Assembly (NCBI GenBank): GCA_001725155.1 | Contig: MEFP01000008.1 | Span: forward strand, 186,001-250,000 | Direction of reading: 5' to 3' | DNA: 64,000 nt | From: Lysobacteraceae bacterium SCN 69-320 | GTDB taxonomy: Bacteria > Pseudomonadota > Gammaproteobacteria > Xanthomonadales > Rhodanobacteraceae | Shown: positions 1-9,260 of the stretch, piece after piece | Layout: every line of letters starts with the position of its first letter | Numbering within the stretch: position 1 is the stretch's first letter | Position numbers and translations under genes: made by a program | Notes under the pieces: model-generated | Told to the model about the DNA's origin: nothing | Seen by the model: the letters and a program-made list of their open reading frames with translations, nothing else | Databases searched by the model: none

Positions 1-377
1 GATGTTCCCGCTGGGCTGTGTCGATACGCCGGTGATTCGGGCGGCGGCGAGACCGGTATTGCCGGATCGTACAAGCTGACTCGCCGCTCCGGTGCCGCGG
101 CAGGTTGCCGGTTGTTGTTCTGCGGGCTGGCGGCCGCCGTGCTTGCGTGAGGATGGCCGGTAGGCCCGTGCGGCGGGGCTGGTGTCGCCCGGCGGCGGCA
201 GAAAAGGTCTCCGGTAATGGCGGGGTAGCGGACAGTGCGGCGCCGTCGTCGGGGAGGTCAGGCGATCGATCGTGAATGCCGCGTCGCGGGCGCGCGGCGA
301 CGGCTGCGCCGCAGGCATCGCCAAGTGCGCCGCGGGCGGGTAGTGTTCGCGCTCCGCGTGCCGCCGTCGTTTACCGC
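1..377. other. Window-edge stretch without a recognised gene
   Basis: No recognisable gene is seen here. Forward frame 1 is open from the window edge to a TGA at 148-150 and could be the last 49 codons of a truncated gene, but its residues (ending in an Ala/Leu-rich tail) match nothing I know. The rest is the upstream region of the glutaminase gene. An in-frame extension of that gene back to 276 is open, but it encodes an Arg/Ala/Pro-rich stretch unlike the family N-terminus. Confidence 0.4.
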
Positions 378-1298
378 ATGACCGTCGATTACGCTGCGCT
401 GCTGCAGACCATTGCCGCCGAAGTGGCCACGCTCGCGCCCGAGGGCGCCGTCGCCGAGTACATTCCGGCCCTGGCGCGCGTCGTGCCGGACCAGTTCGGC
501 ATGGCCGTCGCGACGGTCGACGGAGTCGTACATCGTGCCGGCACGGCCGATGTGCCATTTTCGATCCAGAGCATTTCCAAGCTGTTCGCGCTGGCGCTCG
601 CGCTGCGCCGCGAAGGCGAAGCGCTGTGGCGGCGTGTCGGCCGCGAACCATCGGGCACGCCGTTCAATTCGCTGGTGCTGCTGGAGCGCGAGCGCGGCAT
701 TCCGCGCAATCCGTTCGTCAATGCCGGCGCGCTCGTGGTCACCGATGTGTTGTGCCGGCGTTTCCTGCAGCCCGAGCGTGCGGTGCTGGAATTCGTGCAC
801 GGACTGCTCGGCCGCAGCGGCGTGGGCATCGACGCGGAGGTCGCGCGTTCCGAACGCCGTCACAGCGACCGCAATGCCGCCATCGCGCATTTCATGCGCA
901 GCTTCGGCAATCTGCATGGCGAGGTCGGCGCCGTGCTGGACGCCTACTGTGCGCACTGCGCGATCGCCATGTCCTGCGCTGAACTGGCCGAGGCCGCGCT
1001 GTTCCTCGCCGCCGACGGCTGCCAGCCCGGTGGTACGCGCATCCTCGAGGCCGCCGATGTGCGTCGCCTCAATGCGCTGATGCTGACCTGCGGCGCCTAC
1101 GATGCGGCCGGCGATTTCGCGTTCCGCATCGGCCTGCCGACCAAGACCGGCGTCGGCGGCGGCATCCTCGCTATCGTGCCGGGCCGCATGAGTATCTGCG
1201 CCTGGTCGCCGCGCCTGGATGCGAACGGCAACTCGATCGCCGCCGCCGCGGCACTGGAACGCTTCGCCGCGATGGCCGGCGTGTCGATCTTCGGTTGA
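378..1298 (+). CDS. glsA: Glutaminase
   Basis: This is a beta-lactamase-fold glutaminase of 306 residues, which hydrolyses L-glutamine to glutamate and ammonia in the cytoplasm. The diagnostic FSIQSISKLF segment carries the catalytic Ser65-x-x-Lys68 pair. It is followed by the conserved RNPFVNAGAL block and the C-terminal KTGVGGGILA block. The length equals the usual 300-310 residues. I chose the ATG at 378 because the peptide MTVDYAALL matches where the family begins, whereas upstream in-frame codons give a low-complexity Arg/Ala leader. It converges on the GNAT gene across a palindromic repeat. Identification is firm; the physiological role (acid resistance or nitrogen supply) is not shown by the sequence. 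Confidence 0.93.
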   Translation: MTVDYAALLQTIAAEVATLAPEGAVAEYIPALARVVPDQFGMAVATVDGVVHRAGTADVPFSIQSISKLFALALALRREGEALWRRVGREPSGTPFNSLVLLERERGIPRNPFVNAGALVVTDVLCRRFLQPERAVLEFVHGLLGRSGVGIDAEVARSERRHSDRNAAIAHFMRSFGNLHGEVGAVLDAYCAHCAIAMSCAELAEAALFLAADGCQPGGTRILEAADVRRLNALMLTCGAYDAAGDFAFRIGLPTKTGVGGGILAIVPGRMSICAWSPRLDANGNSIAAAAALERFAAMAGVSIFG

Positions 1299-1476
1299 AC
1301 CGTCGGTTGCGGTGAACCGGAGGCGAGCCGCAACGCCGAGGCGGGGCGGCGCGAGAAGCCCTCATTGACGTCATGTCGTCGCATCGGATGCCGACGTGGC
1401 GACCGCGAGTTGCCGATGTGAAATCGCGCGGAGCGCAAGACTGCGACGTCGCCGTTCGTCTCCGGCTCACCGCAAT
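1299..1476. repeat. Palindromic intergenic repeat, copy 1
   Basis: The whole convergent gap between the glutaminase and GNAT stop codons is an imperfect palindrome of about 170 bp. The left arm starts at 1307 (TTGCGGTGAACCGGAGGCGA). The reverse complement of the right arm ending at 1475 reads TTGCGGTGAGCCGGAGACGA; the arms agree at about 27 of 32 positions. The same arm sequence recurs at copies near 10412 and 16717. It may act as a bidirectional transcription or mRNA 3'-end structure, which is inference. Confidence 0.7.
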
Positions 1477-2010
1477 CTACGGCGCTTCGTCGAGCGGCTT
1501 GCACAGGACCCAGTCGGCCTTGCGGTCTTCGCCGACAGGGAAGACGGCAGCGCCGACTTTCCTGAAACCGTGTTTCTCGTAGAAGCGGATCGCCTGCGGT
1601 GATTCCTGCCAGACCAGCAGCCAGAGCCGGCGTCTGCCGCGTTCGCGGGCGACGCGGCAGGCGTCCTGCATCAGCTCGGCCGCGGCGCCGCGGCCGTGGA
1701 AGGCCGGTGCGAAGTAGAAACGGCCGAGTTCGGCCGGGTCCGCGCCGCTGACGCTGTCGGGGGCGCGTGTGGCGAAACGCAGCTGGGCATAGCCGACCAT
1801 CACGCCGTCGGCTTCGGCGAGCAGGGTGACGATGTCCGGGTCGGCGATCTCGGCAGCCTGGCGCGCCGCATCGAAATTCGCCGCGACGAACGCGGCGGTG
1901 TTGACCGCGTCGCTGGCATGGCCGTAGGCGGCGAGGAACCAGTCGGCCATGTTGCGCGCCAGCGCCGCCGCATCGGCGGCGACGGCGTGGCGGATCCGCA
2001 GCGCGCTCAT
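1477..2010 (-). CDS. GNAT family N-acetyltransferase
   Basis: A 177-residue single-domain Gcn5-related acetyltransferase. The N-terminus (IRHAVAADAAALA) is the usual first strand and helix. RFYFAPAFHGRGAAAELM, around residues 98-115, is the acetyl-CoA pyrophosphate loop (R/Q-x-x-G-x-G/A). LWLLVWQESPQAIRFYEKHGF, near residues 130-150, is the conserved C-terminal strand-helix motif. The acceptor substrate cannot be deduced. It lies about 40 bp downstream of the antiporter gene on the same strand, so the two may be co-transcribed, and it ends against palindromic repeat copy 1. Confidence 0.88.
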   Translation of the reverse strand: MSALRIRHAVAADAAALARNMADWFLAAYGHASDAVNTAAFVAANFDAARQAAEIADPDIVTLLAEADGVMVGYAQLRFATRAPDSVSGADPAELGRFYFAPAFHGRGAAAELMQDACRVARERGRRRLWLLVWQESPQAIRFYEKHGFRKVGAAVFPVGEDRKADWVLCKPLDEAP

Positions 2011-2050
2011 GCGCGCGGCGTCCCGCGATGTTGAAGAACCGGCGCGCCGT

Positions 2051-3763
2051 TCAATGTCCGCCGCCTTCCGGCGCCGTGGCTTTTTCGAGCACGCTGCGCG
2101 TCATCGCGATGGCCAGGGCTTCCTCGCCGAGAAAGACTTCGGCCTGCTCCTGCCGCAGCAGCCTGGTTTCTTCCTCGCTGTGCGAGCGCACGATGACCTG
2201 GATGTTCGGATTCAGGATGCGGGCGGTCTCGATCATGCGGCGCACGTGGAAGGTGTCCGGTATCGCGATGACCAGCACGCGCGCGCGCGCGACGTGGGCC
2301 TGGATCAGCACGGCCGGTTCCGACGCGTCGCCGGCGACCGCGTGCAGGCCTTCGGCACGCAGGGTCTCGACGCGTTCGCGGTTCTCCTCGGCCACGACCA
2401 GGCGCAGGCTGCGTTCGAGCACTGCGGCGGCGATGCGCCGGCCGACGCGGCCGTAGCCGACCAGCAGCACGTGGTCGGTGAGATAGTCCGAGCTCACGCT
2501 GGTCGGCAGCTCGGCCAGCGGATCGGCCGGGCGTTCCAGCTTGCGCGCGGCGCGCGAGCGCTTGCGTATCCAGGCCTGGGCCGGCTCTATGGCCTGGAAT
2601 ACCAGCGGGTTCAGCGCGATGGAGATGATCGCGCCGGCCAGGATCAGGTTCTGTCCCTGCGGCGGCAGGATGTTCAGCGACACGCCGAGCGCGGCGATGA
2701 TGAAGGAGAACTCGCCGATCTGTGCGAGGCCGGCCGAGACGGTCAGCGCCGTGTTCAGCGGATAGCGCATCAGCAGCACGAGCGCCGAGGCGGCCACGGT
2801 CTTGCCGATGACGATGACGCCGACCACGGCGGCGACCATCAGCGGCTGCTCGATCAGGATGCGCGGGTCGAACAGCATGCCGACCGAGACGAAGAACAGC
2901 ACCGAGAACGCGTCGCGCAGCGGCAACGATTCCTCGGCTGCGCGATAGGCCAGCTCGGATTCGCGCAGCACCATGCCGGCGAGGAAGGCGCCGAGCGCGA
3001 ACGACACTTCGAACAGGATGCCGGCGAGATAGGCGATGCCGACCGCCGCGGCGATCACGCACAGGGTGAACAGCTCGCGCGAGCCGGTGCGCGCGACCTG
3101 CCAGAGCAGCCACGGGAACAGCTTGCGCCCGCCGACCAGCATCAGCGCGATGAAGATCGAGACCTTGCCCAGGGTGAACACGAGGCTGAGCCAGAGCGGC
3201 CGCGCCGCGGCCGCCGCGTCGCCGTGGGCGACGCCGCTGTCGCCGGCCAATGCCGGCAGCAGCACGAGTGCGAGCACGGTGACCAGATCCTCGACGACGA
3301 GCCAGCCGACCGCGATGCGGCCGTTGACCGACTCGACCAGGCCGCGGCTCTCCAGCGCGCGCAGCAGCACGACGGTACTGGCGACGGACAGCGCGAGGCC
3401 GAACACGAGTCCGGCCGCGAGCGGCCAGTCCCACAGCGCGGCCAGGCCGGCGCCCATGGCGGTCGCCACGGCGATCTGGACCAGCGCGCCGGGCAGCGCG
3501 ATGCGTCGGACCGAAAGCAGGTCGTCGAGGGAGAAATGCAGGCCTACGCCGAACATCAGCAGCATGACGCCGATTTCGGCGAGCTGCTGGGCGAGGTGGA
3601 CGTCGGCGACGATGCCCGGCGTGGCCGGACCGATGACGATGCCGGCGACGAGATAGCCGACGAGAGCCGGCAGTTTGAGAAATCTCACGGCGATGAAGCC
3701 GACGATGAGGGCAAGGCCGAGGGCGGCCGAGATGGTCGAGATCAGTTCTACGCTATGCGGCAT
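2051..3763 (-). CDS. Monovalent cation:proton antiporter, YbaL/KefB-type (CPA2) with TrkA-N domain
   Basis: A 570-residue inner-membrane antiporter. The first two thirds (about residues 1-385) are a dozen hydrophobic helices of the Na+/H+ exchanger fold; the segment LPALVGYLVAGIVIGP near residue 30 and the LMFGVGLHFSL segment are typical of CPA2 proteins. From about residue 403 a cytosolic RCK/TrkA-N domain begins with DHVLLVGYGRVGRRIA, a GxGxxG nucleotide-binding loop. Length and order match YbaL and the Kef potassium-efflux proteins. The C-terminal TrkA-C domain is absent or very short, which favours the YbaL/RosB subgroup. Probable role is K+ or Na+ efflux against protons, gated by nucleotide. 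No ancillary KefF/KefG-like gene is adjacent. Confidence 0.88.
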   Translation of the reverse strand: MPHSVELISTISAALGLALIVGFIAVRFLKLPALVGYLVAGIVIGPATPGIVADVHLAQQLAEIGVMLLMFGVGLHFSLDDLLSVRRIALPGALVQIAVATAMGAGLAALWDWPLAAGLVFGLALSVASTVVLLRALESRGLVESVNGRIAVGWLVVEDLVTVLALVLLPALAGDSGVAHGDAAAAARPLWLSLVFTLGKVSIFIALMLVGGRKLFPWLLWQVARTGSRELFTLCVIAAAVGIAYLAGILFEVSFALGAFLAGMVLRESELAYRAAEESLPLRDAFSVLFFVSVGMLFDPRILIEQPLMVAAVVGVIVIGKTVAASALVLLMRYPLNTALTVSAGLAQIGEFSFIIAALGVSLNILPPQGQNLILAGAIISIALNPLVFQAIEPAQAWIRKRSRAARKLERPADPLAELPTSVSSDYLTDHVLLVGYGRVGRRIAAAVLERSLRLVVAEENRERVETLRAEGLHAVAGDASEPAVLIQAHVARARVLVIAIPDTFHVRRMIETARILNPNIQVIVRSHSEEETRLLRQEQAEVFLGEEALAIAMTRSVLEKATAPEGGGH

Positions 3764-3970
3764 CAGTCACCGTGGTCGTCTGAGCGGAGGGAAGTCCGCC
3801 GGGGCGGACTGCGGATCCATCCTCATCCGATCCCGAAAGCGATGCTTCCGGACGACGCGGCGGTCGTCCACGTATCGCCAGCGATCCCGTTCCACGGGCA
3901 AGAGGCTCGGCAACGGAGCCCCGTACGACGCATGCGGCTGTTGGCTAGGCGATAGGTCCGACCTGGACGA

Positions 3971-3992
3971 CCCTCCCCCGGCTGGAGGAGGG
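3971..3992. repeat. Short intergenic stem-loop (REP-like)
   Basis: CCCTCC at 3971-3976 pairs with GGAGGG at 3987-3992 around a ten-base loop, in the gap between the antiporter and S9 peptidase genes. The sequence resembles the stronger hairpin at 61068-61091 and the C/T-rich hairpins common between genes in many proteobacteria. No T-run follows on either strand, so it is not a standard terminator. Confidence 0.35.
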
Positions 3993-4059
3993 CATGGAAT
4001 GGGAATGGCATGCGCCGCGCCGGAGCGCGACACGGACTCGAACCTTACACCGAAAAGCG

Positions 4060-6525
4060 CTACGGCGTCGCGTTCGTGCGCAGATTTGTCTCGAACAGCT
4101 TCAATATGCGCGCATATTCGTCGCGCCACGCGGCGGCATGAACGAAGCCGTGACGCTCCATCGGATACGGCGCGAGCTCGACGTTGTCCTTCTTCAGTTC
4201 GATCAGGCGCTGGAACAGGCGCACCGAATCCTGGAAGAACACGTTGTCGTCGATCATGCCGTGGGCGATCAGCAGCGGGCCCTTGAGGCCGTCGGCGAAC
4301 TCGATCGGCGAGCTGCGCCGGTAGGCGATGCCGTCGACCTCGGGCGTATTGAGGATGTTGGACGTGTACTCGTGGTTGTACTGGGTCCAGTCGGTGACCG
4401 GGCGCAGCGCGGCGCCGGCCTTGAACACCTCCGGTGCGCGGAACAGCGCCATCAGGGTCATGAAGCCGCCGTAGGAGCCGCCGTAGACGCCGACGCGCGC
4501 CGCGTCGCCGTCGTGTTCCTTGACCAGCCAGTTCACGCCATCGACGAGGTCTTCGAGCTCGGGCTTGCCCATCTGACGGTAGATCGCCGTGCGCCAGTCG
4601 CGGCCGTAGCCTTCGGAGGCGCGGTAGTCCAGATCCAGCACGAGGTAGCCGCGCTCGGTCAGCAGGTTATGGAACATCTGTTCGCGGAAATAGTACGGGT
4701 AGCCCAGGTGCGTGTTCTGGGTATAGCCGGCGCCATGCACGAACAGCACGATAGGATGCTTGCCGCCGCCGGCCGCCGGCGTGTACAGCTTGCCCCAGAT
4801 CGGCTCCTTGCCGTGCGAGGACGGCACCGGCACGATCTGCGGCGCCTGCCAGCTCATGGCCTTGAACGCGCTGCTGCGCGTGTCGGTCAGCGCGCGGGCG
4901 CTGCCGCCGTCGGCCGGCACCACGCTGATCTGCTGCGGCACGTAGCTCGACGAATGCGCGACGAGCAGGTTGCGGCCGTCAGGCGAAAGCTGGAAATGCT
5001 CCAGGCCCTTGAACGTGGTCAGGCGCGTGCTCGCGCCGCCGGCCGTCGGCACGCGGTAGGCGTCGTAGCTGTACGGCGCTTCGGCATTGCTCTTGAAATA
5101 GAACCAGGCGCCGTCGGGCGACAGCTGCGGCTCGGACACTTCGAAGCGGCCCTGCACGACAGCCTTGGGCTTGTCCTCGCCGTGGCGCGTGTACAGCGCC
5201 GCATAGCCCGACTCCTCCGACACGTACCACAGGGTGCGGTTGTCGGGCAGCCAGCCCATTTCGTTGAAGTTCCAGTTGATCCAGGCCGCATCGGTCAGGC
5301 GATGGCGCAGGCTCAGCGCCGGCTTGTCGGTGTTGGCGACCGTGGCGATCCAGCGGTCCTTGTTGTCGATCGCGCGCAGCATGACCGCGGCCTGGCTGCC
5401 GTCGCGCGTGAACTGCAGCGCGACGACGCCGACATTGCGCTGAGCCTTGTCGGTCTTGGCTTTGTCGGTCCTGGCCTTGCCGTCATCCTTGGCGGCCTTC
5501 TTCGCGGTCTTGTCCTTGTCCTTGTCCTTGTCGGTGCCGGTTTCGGCGTCCTTGGCAGCGGCCTTTTCGTTCTCGCTGCGGATCGCCGCGAGCGGGTCGT
5601 CACTTATGCCGGGCAGGGCGGCGAAATCCAGCCTGGTCGCCGCCTGCGTGGCCAGGTCGACGCGCCAGAGGGTTTCCGGCGCCGGGCCGGCGCGGCCCAC
5701 GCGCGTGCGCACGTCCTCGAGCTCTTCGTAGCCCGACTCGGTCACGTACATCGGCATCTTGCCGGCGCGGCCGCCGTCGTGGCCCTTGGGCGTCGTCGCC
5801 ACGAGCAGCCAGCGGCCGTCCGGCGACAGCGCCGCGCCCTGGCTGATCTGCACCTCGTCGCCGAGGTAGACCGGTTCGGCCGCGCGCGTGGGATCGGCCT
5901 TGCGCAGCTCGTCGGCGCGGGCCTTCAGCGCTTCCTTGTTGTCGTGGTCCTGCTTCAGGGTGCCTATCAGGCGCAGCTGCAGCTGCTCGAAGTCGCCGGG
6001 CTTCTTGTCGCGGGGGTTCTTTTCCGCTTTGAGCACGGCGATCGGGAAGTTCACGCCGCTGGCGAAATCGTAGCCGTACCAGTCGTTGCCGACGCGGTAC
6101 TGCAAGGTGTTCTGGTCGGCGGAGAACTGCGGCGCGCTTTCCTCGGCCGTGCTGCGCGTGACCTGGATCAGGCGCCGGCTGGCCAGGTCGCGCACGAACA
6201 CGTCGCCGTTGCGGACGAAGGCCGCGCGCCGGCGCGCCTGGTCGAACACCGCGTCCTTGCCGTCGATGCCGGCGAGTTCGGCCGCGCCGAGCACCTGGTC
6301 GGCGCCGCCGGCCACCTCGATGCGGTGCAGATCGCGTATCGGCGAACCGTCGCGCTTGAGCGCGTAGTAGATCGTGCCGGCGTCGGTGGACCAATACGGC
6401 GACTCCACCGCCGCGCCTATCCAGTCCGGCTCGGCCATGATCTGGTCCAGGGTGAGCGCGGCCTGGCTGGGCAGCGCGACGAAATAGACGAGGGCGGCGA
6501 CGGCGGCACTGAGCCTGGCAGACAT
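4060..6525 (-). CDS. Secreted S9 family prolyl oligopeptidase / dipeptidyl aminopeptidase
   Basis: An 821-residue serine peptidase. The first about 22 residues (MSARLSAAVAALVYFVALPSQA) form a Sec signal peptide. Residues about 40-550 are beta-propeller repeats with several 'SPDG' motifs, interrupted near residue 310 by a Lys/Asp/Thr-rich low-complexity insertion. The C-terminal alpha/beta-hydrolase domain carries the nucleophile in GGSYGGF (Ser684), the acid in HGMIDDN (Asp759) and the base in MERHGF (His792), in the family order. It probably releases dipeptides or degrades peptides in the periplasm. The start at 6525 is chosen because it gives the signal peptide; further in-frame upstream sequence runs into the divergent esterase gene. 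Endo- versus exo-activity cannot be told. Confidence 0.9.
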   Translation of the reverse strand: MSARLSAAVAALVYFVALPSQAALTLDQIMAEPDWIGAAVESPYWSTDAGTIYYALKRDGSPIRDLHRIEVAGGADQVLGAAELAGIDGKDAVFDQARRRAAFVRNGDVFVRDLASRRLIQVTRSTAEESAPQFSADQNTLQYRVGNDWYGYDFASGVNFPIAVLKAEKNPRDKKPGDFEQLQLRLIGTLKQDHDNKEALKARADELRKADPTRAAEPVYLGDEVQISQGAALSPDGRWLLVATTPKGHDGGRAGKMPMYVTESGYEELEDVRTRVGRAGPAPETLWRVDLATQAATRLDFAALPGISDDPLAAIRSENEKAAAKDAETGTDKDKDKDKTAKKAAKDDGKARTDKAKTDKAQRNVGVVALQFTRDGSQAAVMLRAIDNKDRWIATVANTDKPALSLRHRLTDAAWINWNFNEMGWLPDNRTLWYVSEESGYAALYTRHGEDKPKAVVQGRFEVSEPQLSPDGAWFYFKSNAEAPYSYDAYRVPTAGGASTRLTTFKGLEHFQLSPDGRNLLVAHSSSYVPQQISVVPADGGSARALTDTRSSAFKAMSWQAPQIVPVPSSHGKEPIWGKLYTPAAGGGKHPIVLFVHGAGYTQNTHLGYPYYFREQMFHNLLTERGYLVLDLDYRASEGYGRDWRTAIYRQMGKPELEDLVDGVNWLVKEHDGDAARVGVYGGSYGGFMTLMALFRAPEVFKAGAALRPVTDWTQYNHEYTSNILNTPEVDGIAYRRSSPIEFADGLKGPLLIAHGMIDDNVFFQDSVRLFQRLIELKKDNVELAPYPMERHGFVHAAAWRDEYARILKLFETNLRTNATP

Positions 6526-6640
6526 GGGCGACTCCGGTACGGGATCGCCCGAGCATAGCCAAGCGCACCGCGTTTGCGCCGTGGCAATGGTCATTGCCCC
6601 CGGGCCTGAGGCACCATCCGGGTCTTTGCCGGAGCCGTCC

Positions 6641-7306
6641 ATGATCCTGCCCGCCGTCGAAATAACGACCCGCCCGCGCCCCAGCCACAGCGTGATCTGG
6701 CTGCATGGCCTCGGCGCCGACGGCCACGATTTCGCGCCGATCATCCCGGAGCTGGTCGCACCCGAATGGCCGGCGCTGCGCTTCGTGTTCCCGCATGCGC
6801 CGCTGCGTCCGGTCACCATCAACGGCGGCGCGGCCATGCGCGCCTGGTACGACATCAAGGGCACCGACATCGCCTCGCGCCAGGACGAGGCCGGCGTGCG
6901 CGAGTCCATGACCCAGCTCGATGCGCTGATCGCGCGCGAGGCCGATCGCGGCGTACCGGCCGAGCGGGTGTTCCTGGCCGGCTTCTCCCAGGGCGGCGCC
7001 ATCGTGCTGGCCGGCGGCGTGCGCCATGCCAGGCGCCTCGGCGGCGTGGTCGCGCTGTCGACCTATCTGCCGATCGACGCGACCACGGCGGCCGAGCGCA
7101 GTCCGGCCAACGCCGACCTGCCGGTCTTCATGGCCCACGGCAGCCACGACCCGGTCGTGCCGCAGCCGCTCGGCGCGCGTTCGCGCGACATCCTGCGCGG
7201 TCTGGGCTATCGCGTGGACTGGCACTCGTATCCGATGGCCCACAGCGTCTGCGCGGAGGAAATCGCCGACCTGCGGCAATGGCTGGGCCTACGCCTCGCG
7301 GCATAA
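6641..7306 (+). CDS. Alpha/beta hydrolase, carboxylesterase/phospholipase family
   Basis: A 221-residue esterase of the small carboxylesterase group that also includes acyl-protein thioesterases. VIWLHGLGADGHDF near residue 19 is the oxyanion-hole block. The catalytic triad is visible as Ser116 (GFSQGG), Asp170 (GSHDPVV) and His201 (PMAHSV). No signal peptide is present, so it should be cytoplasmic; substrates are short acyl esters or lysophospholipids by family analogy. The ATG at 6641 is preferred because the peptide MILPAVEI leads directly into the first strand; upstream in-frame codons overlap the promoter of the divergent S9 peptidase gene. The sensor kinase starts 34 bp downstream. Confidence 0.88.
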   Translation: MILPAVEITTRPRPSHSVIWLHGLGADGHDFAPIIPELVAPEWPALRFVFPHAPLRPVTINGGAAMRAWYDIKGTDIASRQDEAGVRESMTQLDALIAREADRGVPAERVFLAGFSQGGAIVLAGGVRHARRLGGVVALSTYLPIDATTAAERSPANADLPVFMAHGSHDPVVPQPLGARSRDILRGLGYRVDWHSYPMAHSVCAEEIADLRQWLGLRLAA

Positions 7307-7340
7307 TCGGCTGCAGGTTCCGGCGCTGGGAGGGCGCAGG

Positions 7341-8411
7341 TTGGCCAAGTCCGAACGCGCCCCCGGCCGCGCTGCCGCCGTCGATGCCGTGCATTACTGG
7401 CTGCCGGATTTCTGCAGCTGGCCCGTGCTGATCGCGCTCGCCGTCATCGGCGAGCTGGTCGCGCTGGTCGTGGTGCTGTCGGCCAGCGACGTCGGCGTGC
7501 CGACCTGGCAGGGGCTGGGCCTGGCCAGTCTGTTCGTGCAGTGGCTGGCCGTCATCTGGACCGTCTGCCTGTGCAAGGCCCGGCCGCTGCTCGTGCGCCT
7601 GGCGCCGTGGATGGCCGAATTCTCGGCTTACGCGCTGATGCTGGCGACCACTGCCGCGGCCAGCTGGGTCGTGTTCGCGATAGATCGCAACCTGAGCCTG
7701 GGCTTCATCGACGCCAGCGCCGAATCCTGGCGCTTCGTGCTGCGCAACAGCGTGATCTGCGCGCTGATCGGCGGCGCGGTGCTGCGCTATTTCTACGTGC
7801 AGGAGCAGTGGCGCGAGCGCGTGCAGGCCGAGGAGCGCGCGCGCTTCGAGGCGTTGCAGGCGCGCATACGGCCGCATTTCCTGTTCAACAGCATGAATGT
7901 CATCGCCAGCCTGATCCGCGCGCGACCGGCCCAGGCCGAGGCCGCGGTCGAGGATCTGGCCGACCTGTTCCGCGCGGCGCTGGGCCGCGACGACGCGCGC
8001 AGCACCCTGGGCGAAGAGCTGGATCTCGCGCGCGGCTATCTGCGCATCGAGCAGCTGCGCCTCGGCGAGCGTCTCGCGGTGGACTGGCAGGTCGACGCCT
8101 TGCCGCGGGACCTGGAGCTGCCGTCGCTGCTGCTGCAGCCGCTGGTCGAGAATGCGGTCTACCACGGCATACAGCCGCTGCCTGCCGGCGGTACCGTACG
8201 CGTGCTCGGCCGCGTCGACGCCGGCGCGGTCGAGATCCAGGTCGACAATCCGTGCCCGCCGCCGGCGGCGCGGCGCGGCGGCGGCAACGGCATGGCGCTG
8301 AGCAATATCCGCAGCCGCCTCGCGCTGCACTACGGCGAGCGCGCGACCTTGGCGGTCGAGGACGCCGCCGAATCGTTCGACTGCCGCCTGCGCGTGCCGC
8401 TGCGGCCCTGA
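7341..8411 (+). CDS. algZ: LytS/AlgZ-type sensor histidine kinase
   Basis: A 356-residue membrane sensor kinase of the His_kinase (LytS/YpdA/AlgZ) group. Four hydrophobic helices occupy about residues 28-150. The phosphoacceptor His179 is in RPHFLFNSMN, the hallmark of this group, and a degenerate HATPase domain follows (LLQPLVENAVYHGI as N-box, GGGNGMALSNIRSRL as G-box). No ATG fits: the best start is a TTG at 7341, preceded by GGGAGG at 7328-7333. It lies 40 bp before the LytTR regulator, which in turn precedes hemC, the same order as algZ-algR-hemC in Pseudomonas; the symbol rests on this synteny. The signal sensed is unknown. Confidence 0.85.
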   Translation: MAKSERAPGRAAAVDAVHYWLPDFCSWPVLIALAVIGELVALVVVLSASDVGVPTWQGLGLASLFVQWLAVIWTVCLCKARPLLVRLAPWMAEFSAYALMLATTAAASWVVFAIDRNLSLGFIDASAESWRFVLRNSVICALIGGAVLRYFYVQEQWRERVQAEERARFEALQARIRPHFLFNSMNVIASLIRARPAQAEAAVEDLADLFRAALGRDDARSTLGEELDLARGYLRIEQLRLGERLAVDWQVDALPRDLELPSLLLQPLVENAVYHGIQPLPAGGTVRVLGRVDAGAVEIQVDNPCPPPAARRGGGNGMALSNIRSRLALHYGERATLAVEDAAESFDCRLRVPLRP

Positions 8412-8451
8412 AGCGGCGGATGCCGCACGACGTGTGTCAAGGAGCGAGAGC

Positions 8452-9183
8452 ATGCGAGTACTGATTGCCGACGACGAACCGCTGGCGCGCGAACGCCTCG
8501 CCGCGCTCGTCACCGACACCGGCGCCGAGGTGGTTGCCAGCGTGGACAACGGCGAGCAGGCGGTGCAGCAGGCCGACCGCCTGCGCCCTGACGTCTGCCT
8601 GCTCGACATCCGCATGCCCGGCATGGACGGCCTGGACGCCGCGCGCCTTATCGGCTCGCTGGAGGATCCTCCGGCCATCGTGTTCTGCACCGCCTATGAC
8701 GAATATGCGCTCAAGGCGTTCGATGCGCATGCGGTCGACTATGTGCTCAAGCCGGTGCGGCGCGAGCGGCTGGATCAGGCCCTCGCGCGCGCGGGCCGGC
8801 TGGGCGCCGGCAAGGTCGACAAGCTGGCCGGCACGCTCGGCACGCACCGCCAGCGCAGTCACATCTGCGCGCGCGTGCGCGGCAACCTCGTGCTGGTACC
8901 GGTGCAGGACGTCCTCTACCTGCAGGCAGAGGACAAATATGTCGTGGTCCATCACACCAAGGGCCAGGTGCTCGTGGAGGATGCGCTCAAGGGCCTGGAA
9001 GACGAGTTCGGCGACCATTTCGTGCGCATCCACCGCAACTGCCTGGTTGCGCGCGACCGCATGGCCGGCCTGGTCCGCGGCAACGACGGCCGCGTCTTCG
9101 TCAAGGTCGACGGCAGCGCCGACGTGCTCGAAGTCAGCCGGCGCAACCTGCCGGGGTTGCGCAAGCTCGTGCGCAGTCTGTAG
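8452..9183 (+). CDS. algR: LytTR-family response regulator, AlgR-like
   Basis: A 243-residue DNA-binding response regulator. Residues 1-115 are the receiver: acidic pocket Asp7/Asp8, phosphoacceptor Asp52 in CLLDIRMPGMDG, the switch residue in FCTAYDEYA and the Lys in YVLKPV. Residues about 140-243 are a LytTR domain (ARVRGNLVLVPVQDVLYLQA, then FVRIHRNCLV and VSRRNLPGLRKL). The start at 8452 follows AAGGAGCGAG; a GTG six codons upstream overlaps that ribosome site and is rejected. It is presumably phosphorylated by the preceding kinase and regulates transcription, by analogy to AlgR in pili or exopolysaccharide control. Confidence 0.9.
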   Translation: MRVLIADDEPLARERLAALVTDTGAEVVASVDNGEQAVQQADRLRPDVCLLDIRMPGMDGLDAARLIGSLEDPPAIVFCTAYDEYALKAFDAHAVDYVLKPVRRERLDQALARAGRLGAGKVDKLAGTLGTHRQRSHICARVRGNLVLVPVQDVLYLQAEDKYVVVHHTKGQVLVEDALKGLEDEFGDHFVRIHRNCLVARDRMAGLVRGNDGRVFVKVDGSADVLEVSRRNLPGLRKLVRSL

Positions 9184-9227
9184 GTGCGTCGGGCGGAACG
9201 GGCTGTCGCCATCCGGTTTCGATCGTC

Positions 9228-9260
9228 TCCTTTCCCTTCCAGCCCCTCCGAGGGAAAGGA
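9228..9260. repeat. Intergenic stem-loop after the response regulator gene
   Basis: TCCTTTCCCT at 9228-9237 is the exact complement of AGGGAAAGGA at 9251-9260, giving a 10-bp stem with a 13-base loop. No U-run follows on the forward strand, so it may be a processing or attenuation structure in the algR-hemC leader, or a REP-like repeat, not a classical terminator. The rest of the 299-bp gap shows no gene. Confidence 0.5.

Noticed and set aside
6526-7002. N-terminal extension of the S9 peptidase to 7002
   Set aside because: The extension covers the divergent esterase gene and would bury a clear signal peptide.
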